Origin: Devosia beringensis
GTDB taxonomy: Bacteria; Pseudomonadota; Alphaproteobacteria; Rhizobiales; Devosiaceae
Length of the DNA stretch: 64,000 nucleotides
Direction of reading: 5' to 3'
Assembly: GCF_014926585.1 (NCBI RefSeq)
Contig: NZ_CP045422.1
Coordinates: forward strand, 3,130,001-3,194,000
Each line of letters begins with the position of its first letter. Within the stretch, counting starts at the first letter, position 1. The position numbers and the translations under genes were made by a program. Shown piece after piece: positions 26,765 to 34,750 of this stretch. The notes below the pieces were generated by a model. The model did not search any database, was not told the origin of the DNA, and saw only the letters and a list, made by a program, of their open reading frames with translations.

Positions 26765-28372
26765 TCAGACTGGGTTCAGCATTGGCGCGGCGCCCAGCGT
26801 GACGGTGCGGGTGATGCCGATGGCGTCGAGAAAGGCCGCGTCATGGCTGACCACCAGCAGGGCGCCGTCGTAACCGCGCAAACCGGCTTCGACCTGGGCG
26901 ATGGCGTCGATATCGAGGTGATTGGTCGGTTCGTCCAGGATCAGCAATTGCGGCGGGGCATTGTCACCAATGGTGCAGGCGAGGCCCGCCCGCAGGGTTT
27001 CGCCGCCGCTGAGCGTGCCAACGGCTTGCAGTGCCGCATCGGCGCGGAACATGAAGCGGGCCAGAGCCGCGCGGCAGGTATTTTCGTCGGCAGCCGGGTT
27101 AAGAGCGCGGAAATTGTCTCGGATGCTGAGGGCAGGGTCGAGCAGGCTGACAGTCTGGTCGAGCAGGGCGAAGGCGACGTGGATGCGGGCGGCGCCGGAT
27201 ACGGGCGGCAGGTCACCGGTGAGCAGGCGCAGCAGGCTGGTCTTGCCCGAGCCATTGGGGCCGATGATGGCGAGGCGCTCGGGACCCGTAAGCTGCAGGG
27301 AAAAGTCGCGGATGACCGGATCGGTACTGTCGGGGCCGCCGCTGAGCGTATCGGCCTGCAGCACGCTGCGGCCCTGGGGCAAGTTGGTGGGCATGAGGGA
27401 AACCGTAAGGGGCGTGAGCACTTCCACCCCGGCGCGGGCGGCGCCGGCGGCCTCGGCGGCATCGCCGCGCAGCCGGTTGGCCAGTCGCGCGCTTTCGCCA
27501 CTGGTGTTTTCGGCATTCTCCTTTCTGCCGCCGAGCAGGATTTTGGGCGTGCCGCCACGCGCGGCCTGGCGCTTGCCGGCGCCGTCCTTGCGCGCCTTCT
27601 TCTCGGCCACGGCCTGCAGCTTGCGGTCGATCTCGGCAACCTTGCGCTCCGAGGTGGCCAGGTCGTGCTCGGCCGCGGCCAGCTCCAGTGCCTTTCGTTC
27701 GGCGTAGAGATCCCAATTGCCGCCATAGGTGCGGGCGCCCAGGCTGGTCAGCTCGACGATGGCGTCCATTTCGCGCAGCAGAGCGCGATCATGGCTGACG
27801 ACGATGGCGGCGCCCCGCCATGAACGGAGCAGGTCGGCCACCGCCTGGCGGCCATCGGCGTCGAGATTGTTGGTGGGCTCGTCGAGCAGGATGATGTCGG
27901 GCTGGGCAAGGATCAGCCGGGCCAGCGCCAGGCGGGTGCGCTGGCCGCCGCTGAGCGTATCGAGGCGTCGCTCGGGGGCGAGTTGGGGCAGGCCGACCTG
28001 CTGCAAAGCCGCCTCGATGCGGCCGGGCAGGGACCAGTCCGCCGCGCCGGCATCCTCGATAGTGCCCAGGCCCTGTTCGAGCCGGTCGAGCAAAGCCATG
28101 GCCTGGGAAACACCGAGATGGTCGGCGACGGCAGCATCGTGTTCCACTTGTACCGATTGCTCCAGCATGCCGAGCGTTCCGGCAAGGGTAACCGATCCGG
28201 CGGCAGGGGGGACAAGTCCGGCAATGAGGCGAAGCAGGGTGGATTTGCCCGTGCCATTGCGGCCGATCAGGCCGGTGCGGTGCGGACCGAAGGAGAGCTC
28301 GAGATCGGTGAAAAGCGGCTGGTTATCGGGCGTGGACCAGGAGAGCTGGTGCAGGGAAACGGAGGCGGGCAT
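26765..28372 (-). CDS. ABC-F family ATPase (translation factor type)
   Basis: A 535-residue soluble protein with two ABC cassettes and no membrane domain. The first has GLIGRNGTGKSTLLRL, LSGGQRTRLALARL and ILLDEPTNNLD; the second has IIGPNGSGKTSLLRL, LSGGETLRAGLAC and LILDEPTNHLD. Between them is the charged helical linker (AERKALELAAAEHDLATSER) that in ABC-F proteins reaches the ribosome. Members rescue stalled ribosomes or give resistance to ribosome-binding antibiotics; which applies here cannot be told. A 34-codon upstream reading frame overlaps its start in another frame. A rhizobial-type intergenic repeat lies 150 to 250 bases upstream. Confidence 0.88.
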   Translation of the reverse strand: MPASVSLHQLSWSTPDNQPLFTDLELSFGPHRTGLIGRNGTGKSTLLRLIAGLVPPAAGSVTLAGTLGMLEQSVQVEHDAAVADHLGVSQAMALLDRLEQGLGTIEDAGAADWSLPGRIEAALQQVGLPQLAPERRLDTLSGGQRTRLALARLILAQPDIILLDEPTNNLDADGRQAVADLLRSWRGAAIVVSHDRALLREMDAIVELTSLGARTYGGNWDLYAERKALELAAAEHDLATSERKVAEIDRKLQAVAEKKARKDGAGKRQAARGGTPKILLGGRKENAENTSGESARLANRLRGDAAEAAGAARAGVEVLTPLTVSLMPTNLPQGRSVLQADTLSGGPDSTDPVIRDFSLQLTGPERLAIIGPNGSGKTSLLRLLTGDLPPVSGAARIHVAFALLDQTVSLLDPALSIRDNFRALNPAADENTCRAALARFMFRADAALQAVGTLSGGETLRAGLACTIGDNAPPQLLILDEPTNHLDIDAIAQVEAGLRGYDGALLVVSHDAAFLDAIGITRTVTLGAAPMLNPV

Positions 28373-28513
28373 GGACGGATTCCAGATGAGCGATGCGGGT
28401 GAGGCAGTCGGTCATCGTGCAATCCATTGGGTACCGTCCGGTCAGTGCTGCGGGTGGCGGAAAGATAGGGGAGGTGGCGGAGATGTCAAGGTTGGGGGGG
28501 CTTGCCCAAACGC

Positions 28514-28617
28514 CCCCCACCCTTAATCCCTCCCCACGAGGGGGAGGGAGACGATGAACAATGGCATCGGATCTAGCGCCTCCCTCCCCTCGATGGGGAG
28601 GGACCGAGGGTGGGGTG
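28514..28617. repeat. Intergenic nested inverted repeat (rhizobial palindromic repeat type)
   Basis: An outer pair CCCCACCCTTAATCCCTCC / GGAGGGACCGAGGGTGGGG and an inner pair GAGGGGGAGGG / CCCTCCCCTC surround a central ACGATGAACA-containing segment. The architecture is that of a short, non-coding mobile repeat found in intergenic regions of Hyphomicrobiales genomes. Only one copy is in this window, so its repetitive nature is from knowledge of similar sequences and not shown here. Confidence 0.6.
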
Positions 28618-28633
28618 GCGGGTTGGGCTGGAT

Positions 28634-30124
28634 CTAGGCCAGGTACCTGGCCCTGAGATGGGCCTTGAAGATGTCCGCGTTGAGCGGCTGACCGGTCGCT
28701 TTGGTGATCAGTTCGGGGGTCGAACAGCGCGAGCCCTGGCTCCAGATATGCTCGCTGCGCCACTGGTTGACGCCGGTGAAATCGCCCTGGGCGACGTCGG
28801 CGCGCAGGCTGGGCTGGGCCTGTTCGAGGGTCGCCCATTGCTGTGCCGCGATCATGGCGCCCAGCGTATAGGAGGGGAAATAGCCGAAGGCGCCGCCGGG
28901 CCAGTGCACGTCCTGCATCGGGCCATCCTTGGGGTCGTTGATGGTCGAGATGCCAAGATATTCGGTCATCTTGGCGTCCCAGGCCTGGGGGATCTGGCTG
29001 GCTTCGAGCTTGCCGGTCACCAGGTCCTGCTCCAGTTCGTAGCGCAGGATGACGTGCAGCGGGTAGGTGACCTCGTCGGCATCGACGCGGATATAGCCGC
29101 GCTCGACGAAGTTGACCTCGTTGAGCACGTCGGCGACCTCCCAGCCGGGAATGGCATCGGGCCCCAGATGCTGATGCACCAAAGGCAGAGCGAACTGCCA
29201 GAATTCGGGGCTGCGGGCGAGCTGCATCTCGACGAAGAGACTCTGGCTCTCATGGATGCCCATGCCGCGCGCCTTGCCGAGCGGCCAGTGCGACCACTCC
29301 TTGGGCAGGCCCTGCTCATAGAGCGCGTGACCCGTCTCGTGCAGCACGCCCATCAGCGAAGAGAGGAATTCATCAGTGCGGTAGCGCGTGGTCATGCGCA
29401 CATCGGTGGGCACGCCGCCACAGAAGGGGTGGTGCGAGACGGCGAGCGAGCCATGGGTGAAGTCGAAGCCCACGGCGCGCATGGCGGCAAGGCCCAGCTC
29501 GCGCTGCCTTTCGATCGGATAGGGGGCGTTGAGGCTCTTGCGCGGGCGGCGGGCGAGGCGCGCTTCCTGGGCGGCCAGGGCCTCGGGCACGAAGCCCTTG
29601 AGGAAGTTCTTGAGATCGGCGAACAGCGGATCGAGCTCGGCGGTGCGGTTGCCCGGATCGTACTGGTCCATCAGCGCGTCATAGGGTGCCAGGCCCGTCG
29701 CATCGGCGCGCAGTTGGGACTCCTCGCGCACCAGGGCGATGACGCCTTCGAGCGCGGGCAGGAAGCTGTCCCAGTCGCCCTTGGCGCGCAGTTCGCGCCA
29801 GAGCTGTTCGGAGCGCATGGTGGCCGCCGTCTTGCGCTCGACGAATTCGGTGGGCAGGCAGGTGGCGCTGACATATTGGCGCTTGAATTCGGCGATTGCC
29901 AGACGCTGGTCCTCGCTTTCGGGGCGGGCGGCCTCGATCCAGTCGGCGATTTGGGGGGCGGTGGCCTGGGCGTGATACATGCCGGCCAGGTTGGCCATGG
30001 CCTCGGCGCGCTTCTCGCCGCCGCCGACGGCCATATGGGTGGCCTCGTCGGCCCCCAGAATGGACAGCGCGTGCTCGAGGGATTCAAGCTTGCGGCCAAG
30101 GTCGTCGAGTTTTTGGAAGGACAC
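28634..30124 (-). CDS. Metallocarboxypeptidase, M32 family
   Basis: A 496-residue M32 (Taq-type) carboxypeptidase. The zinc-binding HETGH is at residues 262-266, with HESQS downstream supplying the third ligand region; FTHGSLAVSHHPFCGGVPTD, RYRTDEFLSSLMGVLHE and FGYFPSYTLGAM are family blocks. It is cytosolic and removes C-terminal residues from peptides with broad specificity. The open frame is 676 codons, but the family N terminus begins at a GTG at 30122-30124 (VSFQKLDDLGRKLESLEHAL), which gives the normal family length. Confidence 0.92.
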   Translation of the reverse strand: MSFQKLDDLGRKLESLEHALSILGADEATHMAVGGGEKRAEAMANLAGMYHAQATAPQIADWIEAARPESEDQRLAIAEFKRQYVSATCLPTEFVERKTAATMRSEQLWRELRAKGDWDSFLPALEGVIALVREESQLRADATGLAPYDALMDQYDPGNRTAELDPLFADLKNFLKGFVPEALAAQEARLARRPRKSLNAPYPIERQRELGLAAMRAVGFDFTHGSLAVSHHPFCGGVPTDVRMTTRYRTDEFLSSLMGVLHETGHALYEQGLPKEWSHWPLGKARGMGIHESQSLFVEMQLARSPEFWQFALPLVHQHLGPDAIPGWEVADVLNEVNFVERGYIRVDADEVTYPLHVILRYELEQDLVTGKLEASQIPQAWDAKMTEYLGISTINDPKDGPMQDVHWPGGAFGYFPSYTLGAMIAAQQWATLEQAQPSLRADVAQGDFTGVNQWRSEHIWSQGSRCSTPELITKATGQPLNADIFKAHLRARYLA

Positions 30125-30227
30125 GGGCAGACTCCGGAAAGTGGACCGCCGAGATGTTCCACAGGCACGGCCGAGGAGCAAGCGTGCCAAGGCGCCGCCT
30201 GAAGATGCGGTTGTCACATGGCAGCGA

Positions 30228-30288
30228 GCCCCGAGGCGGGTTTCGCCCCTGGTAAATTTAAAAAATGAGACGGAAACCGCCTCGGGGC
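30228..30288. repeat. Inverted repeat with 12-base perfect arms
   Basis: GCCCCGAGGCGG at 30228-30239 pairs with CCGCCTCGGGGC at 30277-30288; further TTTC/GAAA matching extends the arms. The loop is AT-rich (TAAATTTAAAAAATG), in contrast to its surroundings. It could be a large stem-loop in RNA, a terminator for the M32 upstream region or a relic of a mobile repeat. Confidence 0.6.
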
Positions 30289-30519
30289 GCCGGTTTTTGG
30301 AACTGTTCGGCGGCACGGGATCGCTCGTCCTCGCACGGCCGTCTCGGAACCTGTGGAAGAGGCAAAACCTCCACCCGGCCCACCCCACCACTGTTCGCCT
30401 GCAGGCCGCCGCGTGGGGTGATGGCATGAGTATAATCGCATCGGCGCTGCCGGGGATTACATCTTTACGGCGCTGTTCCTGCGCTGCTTTTTGCGAGGTA
30501 GCAGGCGGACAAAGGAAGA

Positions 30520-30591
30520 GGCGCAGCCCGGGGGGGCTGCGCCGGGTTTCTTGCTTGAGAGGGAAGAGGCGCAGCCGGGGGGCTGCGCCTC
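30520..30591 (-). terminator. Two tandem hairpins downstream of flgH
   Basis: Two near-identical units, GGCGCAGCC-G-rich-GGCTGCGCC (30520-30543) and AGGCGCAGCC-GGGG-GGCTGCGCCT (30567-30591), each form a stem of nine or more base pairs. The preceding GGAAGAG is duplicated too, so this is a tandem duplication of a terminator-like hairpin. They lie after the last gene of flgF-flgG-flgA-flgH on the minus strand; on that strand short T-rich stretches follow each. Confidence 0.6.
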
Positions 30592-30703
30592 TGGGGAGGG
30601 CCGTTTCTGTTCTGGAAGTGGCCGGGTCGCGGCTTCCGCGCGACCGGGAGCCTGGCTGCACCATTGGGGGAATGTGCGGCCAGGAAGGGGAGGGGGAGCC
30701 TGC

Positions 30704-31441
30704 CTAGAAGGGCAGGATGGCGTCCATCACCTGCTGGCCATAGCGGGGCTGCTGCACGTCGGTGATCTGGCCGCGGCCGCCGTAAGCGATGCGGGCTTCG
30801 GCGATCTTGGAGGAGGGAATGGTATTGTTGGCCTGGATATCGGAGGGGCGGACAATGCCGGCCACGACCAGATCACGCACTTCGAAGTTCACCCGCACTT
30901 CCTGATGGCCCTCGATGACCAGGTTGCCGTTGGGCAGGACCTGGGTGACGATGGCGGCAACCGAGGTCTGCAGGCTTTCCGAGCGGTTGACCGAGCCCTT
31001 GCCGGTATTGGCCATGCCGGAATTGAAGTCGACAGCATCGGTGGTGTCGATGGTACCGGCCGAGGCGGTGTCGACGATGCCGCCCAGTATGCCGCCCATG
31101 CCGGCCGAATTGGTGGAGTTGCGGCTCGACTGGGTGGTGTTGGCGATCTTGGCGCTGTCATTGACGGTGACGATGACCGTGACGATGTCGCCGATGCGGT
31201 GGGCGCGCTCGTCCTTGAAGAAGCCCTTTGCCGAGGTGCGATAGAGCGAATTGGCCTGGTAGGTATCGGCAATGGCCTGCGGCATGGGCATGTTGATCGG
31301 CTGGTAGCCGGCGGTGGTGGTGGGATCGGTGATCGGGCTCAGGGCCGGGGCGTTGCCGACATTGGCCAGGCGATCCATGGTGCCGCAGCCGGCCAGAGCC
31401 AGGGTCAGCGTCAGGAGGGTTGCGAGCTTGCGAATGGTCAT
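30704..31441 (-). CDS. flgH: Flagellar L-ring lipoprotein FlgH
   Basis: A 245-residue outer-membrane ring subunit. The lipoprotein signal MTIRKLATLLTLTLALAGC places the acylated cysteine at residue 19. Family blocks follow: SLYRTSAKGFFKDERAHRIG, DIVTVIVTVNDSAKI, QVLPNGNLVIEGHQEVRVNF, then VVAGIVRPSDIQANNTI and the C-terminal QPRYGQQVMDAILPF. It is the last gene of flgF-flgG-flgA-flgH, 21 bases after flgA, and is followed by tandem hairpins. Confidence 0.95.
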   Translation of the reverse strand: MTIRKLATLLTLTLALAGCGTMDRLANVGNAPALSPITDPTTTAGYQPINMPMPQAIADTYQANSLYRTSAKGFFKDERAHRIGDIVTVIVTVNDSAKIANTTQSSRNSTNSAGMGGILGGIVDTASAGTIDTTDAVDFNSGMANTGKGSVNRSESLQTSVAAIVTQVLPNGNLVIEGHQEVRVNFEVRDLVVAGIVRPSDIQANNTIPSSKIAEARIAYGGRGQITDVQQPRYGQQVMDAILPF

Positions 31442-31462
31442 TTTGGGTTCTCCTGAGAGCTT

Positions 31463-32407
31463 TTAGAGGCCGGCCAGAGCGAGCGGTTCGGCGCTCACTT
31501 CAACGGCACCGGCGGCGATGGCAGTGGCGCTGATGACGCGCCGGGACATGAGGTTGAGCACCTGGAGCGGGGCTCCGAGCGCCGCGCCGGTGACGGCCTG
31601 GCCCTTGACGGTCAGCGTCATGGGGCCGCGGCGGAAGTAGATGGTGACGGCGTCGTTCTTGGCGATGGTCAGGGGCGTGCTGAGATCGGCAGGCTTGAGC
31701 ATCATGCCTTCGCGGCTCTGGCGGCTGAGCGCCTTGCCGACAATATCTTCCAGCCGGGCGACGCCGCTGGCTTCGGCAAAGCGCAGCGGCACCGGCCGCA
31801 TGACGATGTTGTCGGGGGTGAGGATGGTGCCGGCGGTGGTGTTGGTGGCCAGGTGCGGCGCGTCGATCATCAGCTCGATCGAGCCCGAGAGATCGAGCGG
31901 CTGGTCGAAGCCGGCAATGGCAAAGCGCGCGGTGAAGGTGCCGTTGGCTGGCGCATAGCGCAGACTGGTCAGGCTTGCGGGGGTGTCGACAGCTGCGGCG
32001 TTGAACGCGGTGAAGGCCGTGGCGAACTGGGTATTGGCGCTCATGCCGGCGGTGAGAATGCCGCGATTGGCGAGGTCGGCACGGATCAGTTCGGCCAGGT
32101 CGGTCTGGCCGATCATGGTGGCGGCGCGGCTGACGCGGATGCTGTCGAGACCGCGGCTTTCAAAGGCCTCGATGCCGATACGGGCGGCGGCGGCCTTGAT
32201 GTCGCGCAGGGTGACATTGCCGGTCGTGCCCGGCTTGGGCGCCCGGAACAGGGCGTCTTCGGCGGCAAGGCCGGGCTCATCGAACATGTCGCCGACGGTG
32301 ATGACGCCGGCGGTTACGGTGATGTCGCCCTTGAGCGCAGGGGCGGCCAAGGCGGTGGCGCTGAGCAGCAGCAAGGCGAGCGTGGCGAAAGCGGAGCGGA
32401 TGATCAT
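31463..32407 (-). CDS. flgA: P-ring assembly chaperone FlgA
   Basis: A 314-residue periplasmic FlgA with a signal peptide (IIRSAFATLALLLLSATALA). The C-terminal SAF-type domain is recognisable from LATNTTAGTILTPDNIVMRP, ARLEDIVGKALSRQSREGMM, LKPADLS and AVTIYFRRGPMTLTVKGQAV. It promotes polymerisation of FlgI around the rod. The N-terminal half (GDITVTAGVITVGDMFDEPG) is longer than in enteric FlgA (about 220 residues), which is usual in alphaproteobacteria. It lies between flgG and flgH. Confidence 0.92.
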   Translation of the reverse strand: MIIRSAFATLALLLLSATALAAPALKGDITVTAGVITVGDMFDEPGLAAEDALFRAPKPGTTGNVTLRDIKAAAARIGIEAFESRGLDSIRVSRAATMIGQTDLAELIRADLANRGILTAGMSANTQFATAFTAFNAAAVDTPASLTSLRYAPANGTFTARFAIAGFDQPLDLSGSIELMIDAPHLATNTTAGTILTPDNIVMRPVPLRFAEASGVARLEDIVGKALSRQSREGMMLKPADLSTPLTIAKNDAVTIYFRRGPMTLTVKGQAVTGAALGAPLQVLNLMSRRVISATAIAAGAVEVSAEPLALAGL

Positions 32408-32420
32408 CTGGATAGCTCCC

Positions 32421-33206
32421 TTAACGCAGCTGGCTGGTGGCTTGCATCATCTCGTCAGCGCCGGAGATGACGCGGGCGTTCATCTCGTAGGCACGCTGGG
32501 CGGCGATGAGGTCGGCGATTTCGGTGACCGAGTTGACGTTGGACATTTCCAGGTAGCCCTGCATCAGATTGCCGGTGCCGTCGGCATTGGGCACGCCGAT
32601 CTGGGCGGGGCCGCTGGCGGGGGTGTCCATGAAGAGGTTGTCGCCCAGCGATTCCAGGCCCGACTTGTTGACGAAGCGGGCGAGCTGGAGCTGGCCAAGC
32701 TGGACGGGCGTGCTGTCGGTGCCCACATAGGCCGAGATGATGCCGTCCTGGGAAATGGCGACCGAGGTGGCGTCGCCGGGAATGGTGATGCCCGGATCGA
32801 TGGGGTAGCCGTTGGAGGTGACCAGTTCGCCGTCGGGCGAGCGCTCGAAGGAACCGTCGCGGGTATAGGCGGTGCGGCCGTCGGGCATCTGCACGCCGAA
32901 GAAGCCTTCGCCGCGAATGGCGACGTCGAGCTCGCCCTCGGTCATGTTGACACTGCCCTGGCTCATGATGCGCGGGGTGGAGACGGTGCGCACACCCGAG
33001 CCGATCTCGACGCCGGCTGGAATGACCGAGCCCGTTGCCGAGCTCTGCGAGCCGGCGCGGTTGATCTGCTGGTACAGCAGATCCTCGAATTCGGCACGGG
33101 CGCGCTTGTAGCCCGTGGTGCGCATGTTGGCGATATTGTTGGAGATGACTTCAACGTTGCGTTCCTGGGCGCTCATGCCGGTCGACGCGATATAGAGAGC
33201 TTTCAT
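32421..33206 (-). CDS. flgG: Distal rod protein FlgG
   Basis: A 261-residue distal rod subunit. MKALYIASTGMSAQERNVEV and NNIANMRTTGYKRARAEFED form the N-terminal D0 helix; the C terminus NSVTEIADLIAAQRAYEMNA completes it. The FlgG-specific stretch GSGVRTVSTPRIMSQGS is present, and the length is standard (E. coli has 260). It is exported through the flagellar system without a signal peptide. It lies 15 bases after flgF. Confidence 0.96.
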   Translation of the reverse strand: MKALYIASTGMSAQERNVEVISNNIANMRTTGYKRARAEFEDLLYQQINRAGSQSSATGSVIPAGVEIGSGVRTVSTPRIMSQGSVNMTEGELDVAIRGEGFFGVQMPDGRTAYTRDGSFERSPDGELVTSNGYPIDPGITIPGDATSVAISQDGIISAYVGTDSTPVQLGQLQLARFVNKSGLESLGDNLFMDTPASGPAQIGVPNADGTGNLMQGYLEMSNVNSVTEIADLIAAQRAYEMNARVISGADEMMQATSQLR

Positions 33207-33221
33207 GGCCGGTCCTCAGGG

Positions 33222-33962
33222 TTAGGCGTTGGCGTCGCCAAGACGCTGGATGGCAGAACGGCGCAGTTCGTCCTGCTTGGTGGCCAGCGAGGCGGCCGAT
33301 TCATAGGCGCGCTGCACGCGGATCATATCGGCCATCTGGGTGACGCCGGAGACGTTGGATTTCTCGATGAAGCCCTGCATGACGCCGGTCTCGGTGGCGG
33401 TCACCGGGGTGCCGCCGGCCCACAGATTGCTGCCGTCGCGGGTCAGGGCCTGGGGATTGTCGAACTCGACAAGGCGCAGGCTGCCCTTGGCGCCGGCGCT
33501 GGAGCTGACCGAGCCGTCCTTGCCGATCAGGATACCGGTTTCTTCCGGGCCGAACTGGATGGGGCCGCCCTGGCCGAGCACGGGATTGCCATTGGCGTCG
33601 ACCAGCGTGCCACCGGCATCGAGCTGGAAGGCGCCGGATTTGGTCCAGCGCTCGCCGGCCGGCGTCTGCACGGCAAAGAAACCTTCGCCATTGAGCGCCA
33701 CATCCAGCTCGCTGCCGGTCTGCACCATGGCGCCGCCCGAGAGATCATGAATGGTGGCCCAATCCTGCACATAGCTCAGCGGCTGATCGCCGGACTGGAA
33801 ATCCTGGTCGCGGGCCACCGGCATGACGAATTCTTCAAACAGCAGGTCTTCGGCCTTGAAGCCGGCCGTGTTGATGTTGGCCATATTGTTGGCCACGACA
33901 TCCATCTGCCGCTGCAGCGCGATTTGCCGGCTCAGGCCTATCAGTTGCGCATTTTCGATCAT
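33222..33962 (-). CDS. flgF: Proximal rod protein FlgF
   Basis: A 246-residue rod protein of the FlgF type. The N terminus has LIGLSRQIALQRQMDVVANN and MANINTAGFKAEDLLFEEFV; the C terminus has NVSGVTQMADMIRVQRAYES. SGGAMVQTGSELDVALNGEG and FFAVQTPAGERWTKSGAFQL are typical of the F/G family. It is the first gene of the flgF-flgG-flgA-flgH operon, whose sigma-54 promoter lies 70 bases upstream. Confidence 0.95.
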   Translation of the reverse strand: MIENAQLIGLSRQIALQRQMDVVANNMANINTAGFKAEDLLFEEFVMPVARDQDFQSGDQPLSYVQDWATIHDLSGGAMVQTGSELDVALNGEGFFAVQTPAGERWTKSGAFQLDAGGTLVDANGNPVLGQGGPIQFGPEETGILIGKDGSVSSSAGAKGSLRLVEFDNPQALTRDGSNLWAGGTPVTATETGVMQGFIEKSNVSGVTQMADMIRVQRAYESAASLATKQDELRRSAIQRLGDANA

Positions 33963-34031
33963 TGCTGATCCCCGGTGTTAACATCTCCGAGACCGGCCAC
34001 TTCCCCAAGCGGATGGTCTCGCCGATTACCT

Positions 34032-34047
34032 TGCAGGAACCGTGCCA
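34032..34047 (-). promoter_or_regulatory. Sigma-54 promoter of the flgF operon
   Basis: On the minus strand TGGCACGGTTCCTGCA matches TGGCACG-N4-TTGCA with one mismatch and correct spacing. It is 70 bases upstream of flgF. Confidence 0.75.
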
Positions 34048-34165
34048 TTCCGAAAATTTTAATAAAATCATACAGATAGACGTATCGATGGATGCGTCTT
34101 GCTGGGTCATGCTGGGCAAGGTCGGCAAAACTTACCCGGCAATATCTGCCGCACAGGGGTAATTT

Positions 34166-34180
34166 GTAACCATTCGTTAA
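34166..34180. promoter_or_regulatory. CtrA-type site upstream of fliL
   Basis: GTAA CCATTCG TTAA differs from TTAA-N7-TTAA by one base and lies 67 bases upstream of fliL. The sequence just after it (CCATGGGGCG) resembles the sequence after the site at 42470 (CCATAGGGCG), as if the two promoters share a common core. Confidence 0.6.
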
Positions 34181-34246
34181 CCATGGGGCGCTTAGCTGGT
34201 CGAACAACCGGAATCGCCCGGAAAACCTTGAGTTGGCAGGTGCCCA

Positions 34247-34750
34247 ATGGCCGCTGAAGCGGAAATCGAAGACGGCGCAGAGCCCAAAAAGGGGATCCCC
34301 AAGCTCTTCATCATCATTGGTGCGGTTGCCGTGGTGGTCCTGCTGGGCGGCGCGGCGGCGTTCTTCTTCCTGTCCTCGGGCACGGCGGAAGCCGAGCATG
34401 GCGCTGAAACCACCGATGCGCATGGCGGGGTCATCGAGGCTGCGCATACCTTCATCTTCAACCTGCCGCCGATGATCATCAACCTCAACAACGAGGCCGA
34501 TGGCGAGGCCTTCATGAAGCTGACCGTGGCGCTTGAAGTGGCCAATGAAGAGATGATGCTGGAAATCCAGCCGCGCATGGCCAAGGTGATCGACGCGTTC
34601 CAGGTCTATCTGCGCGAGCTGCGCAAGTCTGACCTCGACGGTTCGGCCGGGGTGTACCGGCTCAAGGAAGAGCTGCTGCGTCGCGTCAACGTGGCCATCT
34701 ATCCGTCGCGGGTCGAGTCCGTGCTGTTCAAGGAAATCCTGGTGCAGTAA
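34247..34750 (+). CDS. fliL: Flagellar basal body protein FliL
   Basis: A 167-residue single-pass inner-membrane protein. A 15-residue acidic N terminus precedes the membrane segment (LFIIIGAVAVVVLLGGAAAF); the periplasmic domain shows NLPPMIINLNNEADGEAFMK, LTVALEVANEEMMLEIQPRM and INVAIYPSRVESVLFKEILV-like blocks. It associates with the stator and affects torque. It begins the operon fliL-fliM-DUF6468-motE-TPR, and its stop overlaps the fliM start by one base. Confidence 0.94.
   Translation: MAAEAEIEDGAEPKKGIPKLFIIIGAVAVVVLLGGAAAFFFLSSGTAEAEHGAETTDAHGGVIEAAHTFIFNLPPMIINLNNEADGEAFMKLTVALEVANEEMMLEIQPRMAKVIDAFQVYLRELRKSDLDGSAGVYRLKEELLRRVNVAIYPSRVESVLFKEILVQ

Larger units (their letters stand above)
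30125..30703. other. 579-base non-coding interval with several inverted repeats
   Basis: This gap lies between the M32 gene and flgH. I find no convincing gene: the open frames are short, Arg/Pro-rich and without ribosome-binding sites. It holds a strong inverted repeat (30228-30288) and two tandem hairpins (30520-30543 and 30567-30591). The remaining sequence (30290-30480) could hold a small RNA, which I cannot confirm. Confidence 0.5.

Noticed and set aside
30265-30429. Small open frame (MRRKPPRGAGFW...) in the gap before flgH
   Set aside because: It has no ribosome-binding site, is rich in Arg, Pro and Cys as expected from random GC-rich sequence, and starts inside the inverted repeat.
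28634-30664. 676-codon form of the M32 carboxypeptidase
   Set aside because: The first 180 codons are unlike any M32 protein and cover the repeat-rich gap; the GTG at 30124 gives the family N terminus and usual length.
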